DNA of 64,000 nt, from the NCBI RefSeq assembly GCF_001038625.1, contig NZ_CP011803.1:4650001-4714000 (forward strand). The letters are read 5' to 3'. Of the stretch, positions 7,353 through 20,281 are shown one piece after another; the stretch's first letter is position 1, and each line of letters begins with the position of its first letter. The notes beneath the pieces were generated by a model, which was given only the letters and a program-made list of their open reading frames with translations, made no database searches and was not told the origin of the DNA. A program made the translations under genes and the position numbers. The DNA comes from Clostridium carboxidivorans P7. GTDB lineage: Bacteria; Bacillota; Clostridia; Clostridiales; Clostridiaceae.

Positions 7353-8282
7353 ATGATAAGAATATTAGTTTGTGATGGAATGGAAAAGGATGCTATAGAA
7401 AAATTAAAGAATGATGGTTTTGAAGTTGTGGATAAACATTATGAAGAAGATGAACTTAAAGAAAAAATAAAGGATTTTGATGTAATGGTGGTAAGATCAG
7501 CAACTAAGGCTAGAAAGCCATTAATAGATGAAGCTAAAAATGGGGAACTAAAATTAATAATTCGTGGTGGAGTTGGAGTAGATAATATTGATGTAGAATA
7601 TGCTAGGGAAAATGGCATTGAAGTTAGAAATACACCTAATGCAAGTAGTGCATCAGTAGCAGAGCTAGCTATTGGACATATGTTTGCTTTAACAAGATAT
7701 ATAAATATATCTAACATTACAATGAGAGATGGAAAGTGGGAGAAGAAAAAATATAAAGGTGTTGAATTATTTGGTAAAACATTAGGTCTTATAGGATTTG
7801 GAAGAATAGCTAAAGAAGTTGCTAAAAGAGCAGAAGCTTTAGGAATGAAAGTAATTTATACAGATAAATTAGGCAAAGCAAAAGGATATGATAAATATCA
7901 ATTCTGTACTTTAGAAAATTTATTGAAAAAAGCAAACTTTATATCAATTCATGTTCCATTTAATAAAGAAGACGGTGCTGTTATAGGCGAAAAAGAATTT
8001 AAGCTAATGAAGGATGGAGTATATTTGATAAACTGTGCTAGAGGTGGAGTTGTTAATGAAAATGCTTTAGTTGAAGCTTTAAATTGTGGAAAAGTAGCAG
8101 GAGCTGGAATTGATGTATTTGAAAATGAACCAAATCCAAATCCAGAATTAATTAATAATCCTAGAGTTTGTGCAACTCCTCATATAGGTGGATCAACAGA
8201 AGAAGCTCAGGAAAGAATAGGAAATGAAATAGTAAATATAATTGAAGAAACTTTTGAATATGCGAATGCTGTTAATGCATAA
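7353..8282 (+). CDS. serA: D-3-phosphoglycerate dehydrogenase
   Basis: First step of serine synthesis, oxidising 3-phosphoglycerate with NAD. The 309-residue protein has the 2-hydroxyacid dehydrogenase layout: substrate domain with GGVGVDNID (72-80), Rossmann motif GFGRIA (148-153), and the catalytic set R230 (NCARGG), E259 (FENEP) and H277 (TPHIGG). It is the short form with no C-terminal ACT domain, so allosteric serine inhibition through ACT is not expected; control is more likely through the T-box. I chose ATG 7353, with AAGGGGG 9 bp upstream, over an in-frame ATG at 7329. Confidence 0.95.
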   Translation: MIRILVCDGMEKDAIEKLKNDGFEVVDKHYEEDELKEKIKDFDVMVVRSATKARKPLIDEAKNGELKLIIRGGVGVDNIDVEYARENGIEVRNTPNASSASVAELAIGHMFALTRYINISNITMRDGKWEKKKYKGVELFGKTLGLIGFGRIAKEVAKRAEALGMKVIYTDKLGKAKGYDKYQFCTLENLLKKANFISIHVPFNKEDGAVIGEKEFKLMKDGVYLINCARGGVVNENALVEALNCGKVAGAGIDVFENEPNPNPELINNPRVCATPHIGGSTEEAQERIGNEIVNIIEETFEYANAVNA

Positions 8283-8300
8283 AGAGAGGAGAGAAGTAAA

Positions 8301-9551
8301 ATGGCAGTTTTAAACCCTTTTAAATCAGTAAGACCTACGAAAGAATTGGCAGCTAGGGTTGCTGCCCTTCCTTATGATGTTATGAATAGGGAAGAGGCAA
8401 AAAAAATGGTGGAAGGTAATGAATATTCTTTTTTACACATAGATAGGGCAGAAATTGACTTACCAGATAGTACAAATGCTTATGATGAAAAGGTATATGA
8501 AAAAGCAAAAGAAAATTTGAATGGTATGATCGATAAAGGAATATTTGTACAAGATGAACAAGCATGTTTTTACATTTATAGACTTATAATGAATGGAAAG
8601 GCACAAACTGGTATAGTAGGATGTGTTTCTATAGATGATTATATAAATAATGTAGTAAAAAAACATGAACATACTAGACAAGATAAAGAAAATGATAGAA
8701 TTAACCACGTAAATACTTGTGATTCAAATACAGGTCCGATTTTTTTAACTTATAGATATAACGATGAAGTTAATAACATAATAAATACATGGACTCAAAA
8801 AGAACCTTTATATAAATTTGTAGCAGAAGATGGAGTAGAACATATAGTATGGACTGTAAATGATAATAATGCTATTAACAGTATATCTGGTCTTTTTAAG
8901 AACATAGATAATTTATATATAGCAGATGGTCATCATAGAGCAGCATCCGCTATAAAGGTTGGAATAAAAAGAAGAGAACAAAATCCAAATTATAAAGGTG
9001 ACGAAGAATTTAATTTCTTCTTATCAGTACTTTTCCCAGATTCTGATTTAAATATAATGGATTATAACAGAGTTGTTAAGGAACTTAATGGTTTTTCTAA
9101 TGAAGAATTCATGGATAAAGTTTCAGAAAAATTTAATATAAGTATGTATGAAAAAGAAGAACCATATAAACCAGATTGTAAGCATACTTATGGGATGTAT
9201 CTTGATGGAAAATGGTACAAACTTGAAGCTAAAGAAGGAACTTATAATGATCAAGATATTGTTAAAAGATTAGATGTTTCTATTCTTCAAGAAAATTTGT
9301 TAAAACCAATTTTAGGAATTAAGGATCCTAGAACAGATGATAGAATAGATTTCGTAGGTGGTATTAGAGGACTTAAAGAGTTGGAGCGAAGAGTAGCAGA
9401 ACAACAAGATGAAGGAGTAGCTTTTTCTATGTATCCACCTTCAATGGAAGAATTACTAGATGTTGCAGATGCAGGGGAGGTTATGCCTCCAAAATCAACT
9501 TGGTTTGAACCTAAATTAAGAAGTGGAATATTTATTCATAAGTTAAAATAA
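8301..9551 (+). CDS. DUF1015 family protein in serine operon
   Basis: A 416-residue cytoplasmic protein starting AVLNPFKSVRPTKELAARVAALPYDV, typical of DUF1015. Conserved polar motifs are KKHEHTRQDKENDR (about 120-133) and YIADGHHR (206-213). The DGHHR box resembles that of ParB/Srx-fold proteins, including the free-serine kinase SerK. It lies 18 bp after serA and 18 bp before serC under the same T-box leader, so a serine-linked role is likely. The exact reaction (serine or phosphoserine kinase/phosphatase, or regulator) cannot be read from the sequence. Confidence 0.85.
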   Translation: MAVLNPFKSVRPTKELAARVAALPYDVMNREEAKKMVEGNEYSFLHIDRAEIDLPDSTNAYDEKVYEKAKENLNGMIDKGIFVQDEQACFYIYRLIMNGKAQTGIVGCVSIDDYINNVVKKHEHTRQDKENDRINHVNTCDSNTGPIFLTYRYNDEVNNIINTWTQKEPLYKFVAEDGVEHIVWTVNDNNAINSISGLFKNIDNLYIADGHHRAASAIKVGIKRREQNPNYKGDEEFNFFLSVLFPDSDLNIMDYNRVVKELNGFSNEEFMDKVSEKFNISMYEKEEPYKPDCKHTYGMYLDGKWYKLEAKEGTYNDQDIVKRLDVSILQENLLKPILGIKDPRTDDRIDFVGGIRGLKELERRVAEQQDEGVAFSMYPPSMEELLDVADAGEVMPPKSTWFEPKLRSGIFIHKLK

Positions 9552-9569
9552 ACAAGGGGGCTTTTTAAA

Positions 9570-10652
9570 ATGTCAAGAGTATATAATTTCGCAGCAGGAC
9601 CAGCTACATTACCAGAGGAAGTGCTTAGAGAAGCAGCAGCAGAAATGTTGGATTATAAAGGAACTGGTATGTCAGTTATGGAGATGAGCCATCGTTCTAA
9701 GGCTTTTGAGGAAATAATTGGGGATGCAGAAAAAACATTAAGAGAAATAATGAACATTCCAGATAATTATAAGGTATTATTTTTGCAAGGTGGGGGATCT
9801 CAGCAATTTGCAATGATTCCTATGAACTTAATGAAAAATAAGGTTGCTGACTATATTAAAACAGGTCAATGGTCTAAAAAAGCAATAGCAGAAGCAAAAA
9901 TATATGGAAAAGTTAATGTTATAGCTTCTTCAGAAGATAAGAATTTTACGTATGTACCAGATTTAAAAAATTTAAAGATTTCTGATGATGCAGATTATGT
10001 TTATATATGCCATAATGAAACAGTACATGGACTTAAATATAATGATATACCAGAAACAGGTGATAAAATATTAGTGGCTGACATGTCTTCAGATATACTA
10101 TCAGAGCCTGTAGATGTAACTAAGTACGGACTTATTTTTGCTGGAGTTCAAAAAAATATAGGACCAGCAGGAGTTGTTGTAGTAATAATTCGTGAAGATT
10201 TACTTACAGATGATGTATTACCAGGTACTCCAACTGTTCTTAGATATAAAATTCATGCAGATAATAAGTCATTGTATAATACACCACCAGCATATGGAAT
10301 ATACATATGTGGTAAGGTATTTAAGCTTGTTCAAAAATTAGGTGGCTTAGAAGCAATGAAGAAGAGAAATGAAGAAAAAGCTACTATATTATATAATTAT
10401 CTTGATTCAAGCAATATGTTCAAGGGAACAGTTGAAAAGAAAGACCGTTCATTGATGAATGTACCTTTCGTAACTGATTCAGCTGAATTAGATGCTAAAT
10501 TTGTAAAAGAAGCTAAAGCAGCTGGATTTGATAACTTAAAGGGACACAGAACTGTTGGTGGTATGAGAGCAAGCATATATAATGCTATGCCAATAGAAGG
10601 TGTTAAGGCTTTAGTAGAATTTATGAAGAAATTTGAGGCAGAAAATAAATAG
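9570..10652 (+). CDS. serC: Phosphoserine aminotransferase
   Basis: Class-V PLP enzyme making O-phosphoserine from 3-phosphohydroxypyruvate and glutamate. The 360-residue length matches SerC. Features are the start MSRVYNFAAGPATLPEEVL, the PLP-binding GGGSQQF (74-80), and the Schiff-base lysine K195 in AGVQKNIGPAG. It is the last gene of the T-box operon, followed by a strong terminator. No serB-like phosphoserine phosphatase is present in the operon or anywhere in the window. Confidence 0.97.
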   Translation: MSRVYNFAAGPATLPEEVLREAAAEMLDYKGTGMSVMEMSHRSKAFEEIIGDAEKTLREIMNIPDNYKVLFLQGGGSQQFAMIPMNLMKNKVADYIKTGQWSKKAIAEAKIYGKVNVIASSEDKNFTYVPDLKNLKISDDADYVYICHNETVHGLKYNDIPETGDKILVADMSSDILSEPVDVTKYGLIFAGVQKNIGPAGVVVVIIREDLLTDDVLPGTPTVLRYKIHADNKSLYNTPPAYGIYICGKVFKLVQKLGGLEAMKKRNEEKATILYNYLDSSNMFKGTVEKKDRSLMNVPFVTDSAELDAKFVKEAKAAGFDNLKGHRTVGGMRASIYNAMPIEGVKALVEFMKKFEAENK

Positions 10653-10663
10653 TTCAGTTTTAT

Positions 10664-10692
10664 AAAAGGGGTAAATTATACCCCTTTTTATT
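10664..10692. terminator. Bidirectional terminator, serC / methyltransferase
   Basis: The stem AAAAGGGGTA / TACCCCTTTT is flanked by A and T runs and lies between two convergent genes. Confidence 0.85.
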
Positions 10693-10693
10693 T

Positions 10694-11854
10694 TTACCAT
10701 TCATTTAAAAAGCCATATAATGCAGGATACACATTTAAGCTTGACATAAGATTAAAATATTCACTCATTAAGTCTTCATCTTCTTCTTTAGTCTTCAATG
10801 CTCTTATCATAATATTTTTAGGTGTTTCCAGCGGAGAAATATATTCTACTACAGAAACGTCATAACCCTTAGCTTCAAGCATTAAAGCTCTCATGCCATC
10901 AGTTAGAATGTCAGCCATTCGAGATTTTAATACGCCATATTTTAATATATTTTTAAAAGGTTCGTATTTATATTGACCTAGAAGTTCTTTTTGACAGCAG
11001 GGAACTGCAATTATGGCATCGGAATTCAATTTTATTCCAGTAGCTAAAGCCATATCTGTAGCAGTATCACATGCATGAAGAGACATAACTATATTTATTT
11101 TATTTTTTGGTACATAATCCTTAATGTCTATTGCATAAAAGTCCATATTTCTATAACCTAAATTATTAGCCATTTTTTTAGAGGTTTCTATTACGCTTTC
11201 TTTATAGTCAAGCCCTATAAAGTGGCATTTTACTTTTTTTACTTCTGTTAAATAATAGTTTAGTACAAAGCTTAAATAAGATTTGCCACATCCACAGTCA
11301 AGTATGTTTATAACTTTGTTTCTAGGTAATTTAGTTAGCATTTCATCAAATAATTCTACATAATGATCTATTTGATTATATTTTCTTATTTTATCGTTTT
11401 TTATTTTACCTTGGCTGGACATAATACCAATCTCTTTTAACAGAGCATCAGCACTTCCAACTTTTATGTAGTAATTCCTGTTTAATAAAGTTGAAGTTTC
11501 ATTAAATTCGTTAGAAGATTCATCCTTTACATCTATGTTTTTCATTTTTACATTTGTATTATCAGCTTCTATTAATATGTCGGTGCCTCTTTCACTATAG
11601 GTTAAAGTTAAACTATCATAATTTAAAGCTTCAGTACAAACAATTTCTATTAATTTATTTATCGATATTGAATTAGTAGTACCATTAAAATTGAATTTAA
11701 TATTTCCATTATCATATTCTCCTATACCGTTGAAGTTTTTTAAACCTGCTTTATAGGTCACTTTTATACCTTTAAATATATCTTTATTTTCACTGAATCT
11801 GCTACTTAATCCTATTAAAAATAAGTTTAATTTAGCTACATTTTGCTTATTCAT
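10694..11854 (-). CDS. Class I SAM-dependent methyltransferase
   Basis: A 386-residue protein. The N-terminal half (1-130) has no recognised domain. The C-terminal half is a Rossmann methyltransferase of the Methyltransf_32-like type: motif I LDCGCGKSY (185-193), an acidic strand end LDY, SLHACDTATD (258-267) and VPCCQ (284-288). The HACDTATD/PCC pair is typical of this group, whose bacterial substrates are mostly unknown; RNA is a possibility. I chose ATG at 11854, with AAGGA about 10 bases upstream; an earlier ATG at 11866 overlaps that site. Confidence 0.82.
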   Translation of the reverse strand: MNKQNVAKLNLFLIGLSSRFSENKDIFKGIKVTYKAGLKNFNGIGEYDNGNIKFNFNGTTNSISINKLIEIVCTEALNYDSLTLTYSERGTDILIEADNTNVKMKNIDVKDESSNEFNETSTLLNRNYYIKVGSADALLKEIGIMSSQGKIKNDKIRKYNQIDHYVELFDEMLTKLPRNKVINILDCGCGKSYLSFVLNYYLTEVKKVKCHFIGLDYKESVIETSKKMANNLGYRNMDFYAIDIKDYVPKNKINIVMSLHACDTATDMALATGIKLNSDAIIAVPCCQKELLGQYKYEPFKNILKYGVLKSRMADILTDGMRALMLEAKGYDVSVVEYISPLETPKNIMIRALKTKEEDEDLMSEYFNLMSSLNVYPALYGFLNEW

Positions 11855-12020
11855 AAAAAAACACATCCTTAACTTATCTATTTAAATCATATAAATAATA
11901 TAAACATATAAATGCTAATTATCAATATTTTTAACTTAATATTATATGTTATAATATTATTTGTAATTTATATAAATATAAAATATGAAAAAGTGCAGGC
12001 TTAAATTAGGAGAGGTTAAT

Positions 12021-12956
12021 ATGTTAAAGGAACAGTATGTTACTGTAGACTTAGTAAAAGGAAGTACAAATGAATATATAATAAGAGATAAAGATGGAAT
12101 AACTATAGGAAGGGTATTCATTATTGAACTTTCAGATAAGAATAAATATTGTAGTTTTAGAATTAAATTTTATAAATCAGGCAGCTCAAGCTATGAGTTA
12201 TTAAAGGAGTCTTTGGAAACATTCTTAAGATCTTTATTTAGAAATATGAATGTATATAAAGTTAATGTCATAGCTGATGAAGAAATAAATATAATGTGCT
12301 TTACAGATTTAGGGTTTAAGCTAGAAGGTGTAATCTCTAACAGTATAATTAGTAATAATTTTTATAAAGATGAAATTTTGTTTGGAATAGATTTTGATAT
12401 TTTTAAAAATGGGCACAGATGTAGAGAGTTAGATATAAAAGGTATTAATATAGGTGTTTCAGTACTGACCCCTAATGATGCAGAGGATGTGCTTAAATAC
12501 TATATAAAAAATAAAGAATATTTGAGACCTTTTGAACCTGATAGAGAGGAAAATTTTTATACATTGCCTGTACAAAAAAGAAACTTGATTGAATCATATA
12601 AGCAGTTTTTAAATGGAGATAGCGTTAATTTTGGTGTTTATAAAAGTAAAAAACTTATAGGAAAAATACAAATATCTAATATAGTTATGGGTGTATTCAA
12701 AAGTGCATTTGTAGGTTATTCAATAGATGAAGATGAACAGGGTAAAGGATATATGAAGGAAGCTTTGAGATTAGTATGTGAGTATGCATTTAGCGAAATG
12801 GGGCTACATAGATTAGAAGCATCTACATTATTAGATAATGAAAAATCACAAAGAGTACTTAAAGCTTGTGGCTTTAAAGAACTTGGTGTAAGTGAAAAAT
12901 ATTTGTTCATTAATGGGAAGTGGAGAGATCATAAAATTTTTTATAATGTGAAATAA
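12021..12956 (+). CDS. GNAT family N-acetyltransferase
   Basis: A 311-residue protein. Residues about 1-130 look like a divergent GNAT-like half. The C-terminal half is a clear RimJ/RimL-type GNAT domain with YSIDEDEQGKGYMKEAL (acetyl-CoA loop), GLHRLEASTLLDNEKSQRVLKACGF and a closing NGKWRDHKIFY. This type acetylates the N-termini of ribosomal proteins or small amines. The start is at ATG 12021 with TTAGGAGAGG upstream; an in-frame ATG at 11985 has no good site. Substrate unknown. Confidence 0.85.
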   Translation: MLKEQYVTVDLVKGSTNEYIIRDKDGITIGRVFIIELSDKNKYCSFRIKFYKSGSSSYELLKESLETFLRSLFRNMNVYKVNVIADEEINIMCFTDLGFKLEGVISNSIISNNFYKDEILFGIDFDIFKNGHRCRELDIKGINIGVSVLTPNDAEDVLKYYIKNKEYLRPFEPDREENFYTLPVQKRNLIESYKQFLNGDSVNFGVYKSKKLIGKIQISNIVMGVFKSAFVGYSIDEDEQGKGYMKEALRLVCEYAFSEMGLHRLEASTLLDNEKSQRVLKACGFKELGVSEKYLFINGKWRDHKIFYNVK

Positions 12957-12983
12957 AATATGTAAATACTATTTAGCATAATT

Positions 12984-13023
12984 AAAGATCTTTTTAGTTA
13001 AACTATTACTAGAAAGGTCTTTT
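12984..13023 (+). terminator. Terminator after the GNAT gene
   Basis: The stem AAAGATCTTTTTAGT / ACTAGAAAGGTCTTT includes G-U pairs and is followed by TTAGAG. It separates the GNAT gene from the rRNA leader. Confidence 0.55.
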
Positions 13024-13277
13024 AGAGTTTTTAGGTAAATAGCAAAACTCATAGATAAAGTTGTAAAGTTGTAAATTTGTATTGAAAAAATCATAAACTT
13101 AGCCTTGTGTATCTATAAGCGAAAAACTATGTAAATAGTAAGTAAAATAGAGCAATCAAAGAATAAACAGGATATGTACTAGTATTATCAAATATAACAT
13201 TATAAATATATGATACAATAACACATGTCGCTTGAGAGAGCAGACAGTTACTTAGAAAATGAAACATAAAAAATATG
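13024..13277 (+). other. Intergenic upstream region of rRNA operon 1
   Basis: No gene is seen. It is AT-rich up to 13210. From 13211 (TGATACAATAACACATG) the sequence is shared with the same position before operon 2. A small stem GTCGCT / AGC-A-GAC lies there and resembles the hairpins that follow both rRNA promoters, perhaps a decayed third promoter unit. Confidence 0.5.
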
Positions 13278-13307
13278 TTGACAACTTCTTAAGTAACATG
13301 GTATTAT
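13278..13307 (+). promoter_or_regulatory. rRNA operon 1 promoter P1
   Basis: TTGACA (13278-13283), an 18-bp spacer and TATTAT (13302-13307). It is followed by a hairpin-forming GCTGTGTGATGCAGC. Confidence 0.82.
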
Positions 13308-13361
13308 GTTAAAGCTGTGTGATGCAGCAAGCTTAACAAAAAAGAATTTGAAAAAAAGTTC

Positions 13362-13390
13362 TTGACAAGGTTAAGAAAACATGATAAGAT
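13362..13390 (+). promoter_or_regulatory. rRNA operon 1 promoter P2
   Basis: TTGACA (13362-13367), a 17-bp spacer and TAAGAT (13385-13390). It is followed by GTCGCTGAGATGCGGC, a hairpin like that after P1. Confidence 0.82.
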
Positions 13391-13527
13391 ATAAAAGTCG
13401 CTGAGATGCGGCAAGATCCTTGAAAATTAAACAGAGTGAAAGTAAGATATAAATCTTATTTTAAATAAGCCAGTATTAGTTAAACTAATAAGTTTAACGT
13501 CAATAATTTGAGTACAGATTAAACTTT

Positions 13528-15047
<1,520 letters not shown>

Positions 15048-15262
15048 TCGACAAAGTAGGTAATTCTACTTTGAAGGTTTATTTAATAGCTCTGTTTAAT
15101 TTTGAAGAATCTAATTCTTCAAATTGTTCTTTGAAAATTGCACAGTGAATATAACTTTTAAATTAAAAGTAAAGCTAAAGGTAAAACTACTTATTATATA
15201 AGTAAAAAAACCTTTGTAGATTTTAACTAAGAAAATTGTTGAAAGACAATTTTCACATGAAT

Positions 15263-18162
<2,900 letters not shown>

Positions 18163-18216
18163 TAAATTCACTGTGCAATTTTGAGATAACAAAATCTCTA
18201 AAATTAAATAAGAATA

Positions 18217-18332
18217 TCTGGTGATAATGACATAAAGGTAACACCCGTTCCCATTCCGAACACGATGGTTAAGCTTTATAGTGCCGATGGTACTGCAGGG
18301 GAGGCTCTGTGGAAGAGTAGGTCGTTGCCAGG
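18217..18332 (+). rRNA. rrf: 5S ribosomal RNA, operon 1
   Basis: About 116 nt, TCTGGTGATAATGACATAAA to GTCGTTGCCAGG, with the usual complementary ends and the CCGAACAC loop. Confidence 0.95.
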
Positions 18333-18338
18333 TTGTAT

Positions 18339-18414
18339 GGTTTACTAGCTCAGTTGGTAGAGCACATGACTTTTAATCATGTTGTCCGGGGTTCGATTCC
18401 CCGGTAAGCCACCA
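18339..18414 (+). tRNA. tRNA-Lys (UUU)
   Basis: A complete cloverleaf with acceptor GGTTTAC/GTAAGCC, anticodon loop CTTTTAA (anticodon UUU at 18372-18374), T-loop GTTCGATTC and an encoded CCA end. It begins 6 bases after 5S and is probably transcribed with operon 1. Confidence 0.97.
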
Positions 18415-18415
18415 A

Positions 18416-18450
18416 AAGAAACACTCATTAACGAGTGTTTCTTTTTTTAT
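18416..18450 (+). terminator. Terminator of rRNA operon 1
   Basis: GAAACACTC / GAGTGTTTC stem followed by TTTTTTT. Confidence 0.92.
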
Positions 18451-18526
18451 GTTGTAGTATAATAAAAATGATATTGCCGCGGAAATTATAAAAACTGAAT
18501 TTGTAATAATTTAAGGAGGGTAATTG

Positions 18527-19474
18527 ATGGATAAATGTTTAATAAAGCTTATGAACACATTTAGTATTAGCGGAAATGAAGATGAAATAAAAGATATTAT
18601 AAAAAATGAATTGAGAGATATTAAGTGCGACATTAAAGAAGATAAAATAGGGAATATGATTGTAAAATTAGGACATGGTGAAGAAAAACTTATGATTTGT
18701 TCACATATGGATAGTATAGGTTTTATGGTTTCCTATATAGAAGAAAATGGACTTATAAGAGCAGAAAAAATAGGTAATTTCGATTGCAATAATGTATCTC
18801 ATAGTTTTGTAAGATTTAAAAATGAAACTATAGGAAAACTTTTATTAAATAAGGATGAAATATTTATAGATATAGGAACAAAGAATAAGGAAACTACACT
18901 AAATAAAGTTAAAGAAGGGGATACGGCATGTTTAGTAGGACCTTACTTGGAGTTTCCTAGCAATGATTTAGTAAGTCCTTCATTAGATAATAAAATAGGA
19001 TGTTACATATTACTAAGATTAATAAAAGAATTAAAGAATACAAATAGAGAAGTATATTTTGTTTTTTCATGTGAACAAAAATTAGGTGGAAGAGGTATAA
19101 GATCTGCTGCTTATTCCATAGATCCTGATTTTTGTATTATTATAGATTTAGTAAGTGCAAAAGATGCTATAGATTGCTTAAATAAGATTGAGTTGGATAA
19201 AGGTCCTGTACTAAAACTAATGGGTAATTCAATTATAATGCATAAGTACATAAAAAGTATGCTTGAAGAAGCAGCTAATAAAGTAAATATAAATGTACAA
19301 TATAGTGTGAGTCCCGGAAGTTCTCAATGTGACTTAATACATAATGAAAGACTAGATATAAGGATAGGAGAAATAGCAGTACCTTGCAAATATAAAAATT
19401 CAGTTTCAGAAATGGTTTCTATAAATGACATTGAAAATACTATTAGTATTATAAAAGAAGCAATATCAAATTAA
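18527..19474 (+). CDS. M42-like aminopeptidase family protein, probably catalytically degenerate
   Basis: A 315-residue protein with the M42 (glutamyl/leucyl aminopeptidase, endoglucanase-M) layout: N-terminal GNEDEI, metal motif SHMDSIG (H60, D62), PSLDNKIG (D154), CEQKLGGRG (183 on) and PCKYKNSVSEM (286-296). In active M42 enzymes the third motif is EE and the last is RYxHSPVE; here the second Glu is Gln184 and the metal His is Asn291, so two of five metal ligands are changed. It may bind one metal, or act without catalysis. ATG 18527 follows AAGGAGGG by 6 bases; a TTG codon lies just before it. Confidence 0.8.
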   Translation: MDKCLIKLMNTFSISGNEDEIKDIIKNELRDIKCDIKEDKIGNMIVKLGHGEEKLMICSHMDSIGFMVSYIEENGLIRAEKIGNFDCNNVSHSFVRFKNETIGKLLLNKDEIFIDIGTKNKETTLNKVKEGDTACLVGPYLEFPSNDLVSPSLDNKIGCYILLRLIKELKNTNREVYFVFSCEQKLGGRGIRSAAYSIDPDFCIIIDLVSAKDAIDCLNKIELDKGPVLKLMGNSIIMHKYIKSMLEEAANKVNINVQYSVSPGSSQCDLIHNERLDIRIGEIAVPCKYKNSVSEMVSINDIENTISIIKEAISN

Positions 19475-19485
19475 GTATAGTGAAA

Positions 19486-19518
19486 GAAGCTCTAAATTTA
19501 AATTTTATTTAGAGCTTC
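19486..19518. terminator. Bidirectional terminator hairpin
   Basis: GAAGCTCTAAAT / ATTTAGAGCTTC, a 12-bp perfect stem between convergent genes. It overlaps the 3' end of the minus-strand UDG gene. Confidence 0.75.
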
Positions 19519-20088
19519 CTTTAGTTTATTCCAATCTTCTTGATACATAGAGTAAAATTCTTCATTTCTATTATAAGTTAGTGCAGAAGGGTGATACATC
19601 GGAAATACATATCTTTTTAATTCGTTATTAAAGTAAAGATCACCATGACATTCACCTATAGATTTAAAATTAGTTAGCCTCTTTAATGGAACATTACCTA
19701 AAGTTACAATGATTTTAGGATTAACTAAATTTATTTCCTCATTTAGCACTTCACGAAATAAATTTACTTCAGAAGTTTTAGGAGGTCTATTGCTTATGGT
19801 TGTTCTTCCAGAGGAACTTTCTTTTATCTTTATAGGTCTAAAAAAGCAAGTGTTTGTTATATGAACATCTTTCCTAGATAGTCCTATGGAGTTTAGATGC
19901 TTTTCAAAGTTTTTTCCTGCAACTCCTACAAATGGTTTTCCTTCCTCCACTTCTGTTTTTCCAGGAGCTTCTCCTACAAATAATATATTACAAGGAATAG
20001 GACCATCACCATAAATAAAACCTCCAATTTTCTCTTCTGTGTAATTTTCACTTATTTGCTTTATTTTTTGTTTTAAAATTTCATCCAT
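19498..20088 (-). CDS. Uracil-DNA glycosylase, family-4-like
   Basis: A 196-residue protein expected to remove uracil from DNA. Motif 1 is VGEAPGKTEVEEGKPFVG (38-55) and motif 2 is MYHPSAL (164-170). Family-4 enzymes hold a [4Fe-4S] cluster with an N-terminal CxxC; here residues 1-32 have no Cys, and only C33, C81 (NTCFFRP) and C147 are present, so the cluster may be absent or altered. I chose ATG 20088, with AAGGGAG 11 bases upstream; an earlier in-frame ATG overlaps that site. Confidence 0.85.
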   Translation of the reverse strand: MDEILKQKIKQISENYTEEKIGGFIYGDGPIPCNILFVGEAPGKTEVEEGKPFVGVAGKNFEKHLNSIGLSRKDVHITNTCFFRPIKIKESSSGRTTISNRPPKTSEVNLFREVLNEEINLVNPKIIVTLGNVPLKRLTNFKSIGECHGDLYFNNELKRYVFPMYHPSALTYNRNEEFYSMYQEDWNKLKEALNKI

Positions 20089-20281
20089 AGTTATAAAGAC
20101 TCCCTTCATTAATTTACTTTAGCATATTTTATTATAAACTATATATCCTATTATACATAACTATTATATCTTAAAACAAAACATTTAAAACAAAATTGTA
20201 TTCATACATTTGTCTTAAATGGTGAAAATGATATAATTATACAAAAATCTTTAAAATATGTTTGCTAGGAGTGATACGAAT

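Noticed and set aside
13214..13219. TACAAT as a third rRNA promoter
   Set aside because: No -35 element lies at a proper distance before operon 1 or 2; noted only as a possible relic.
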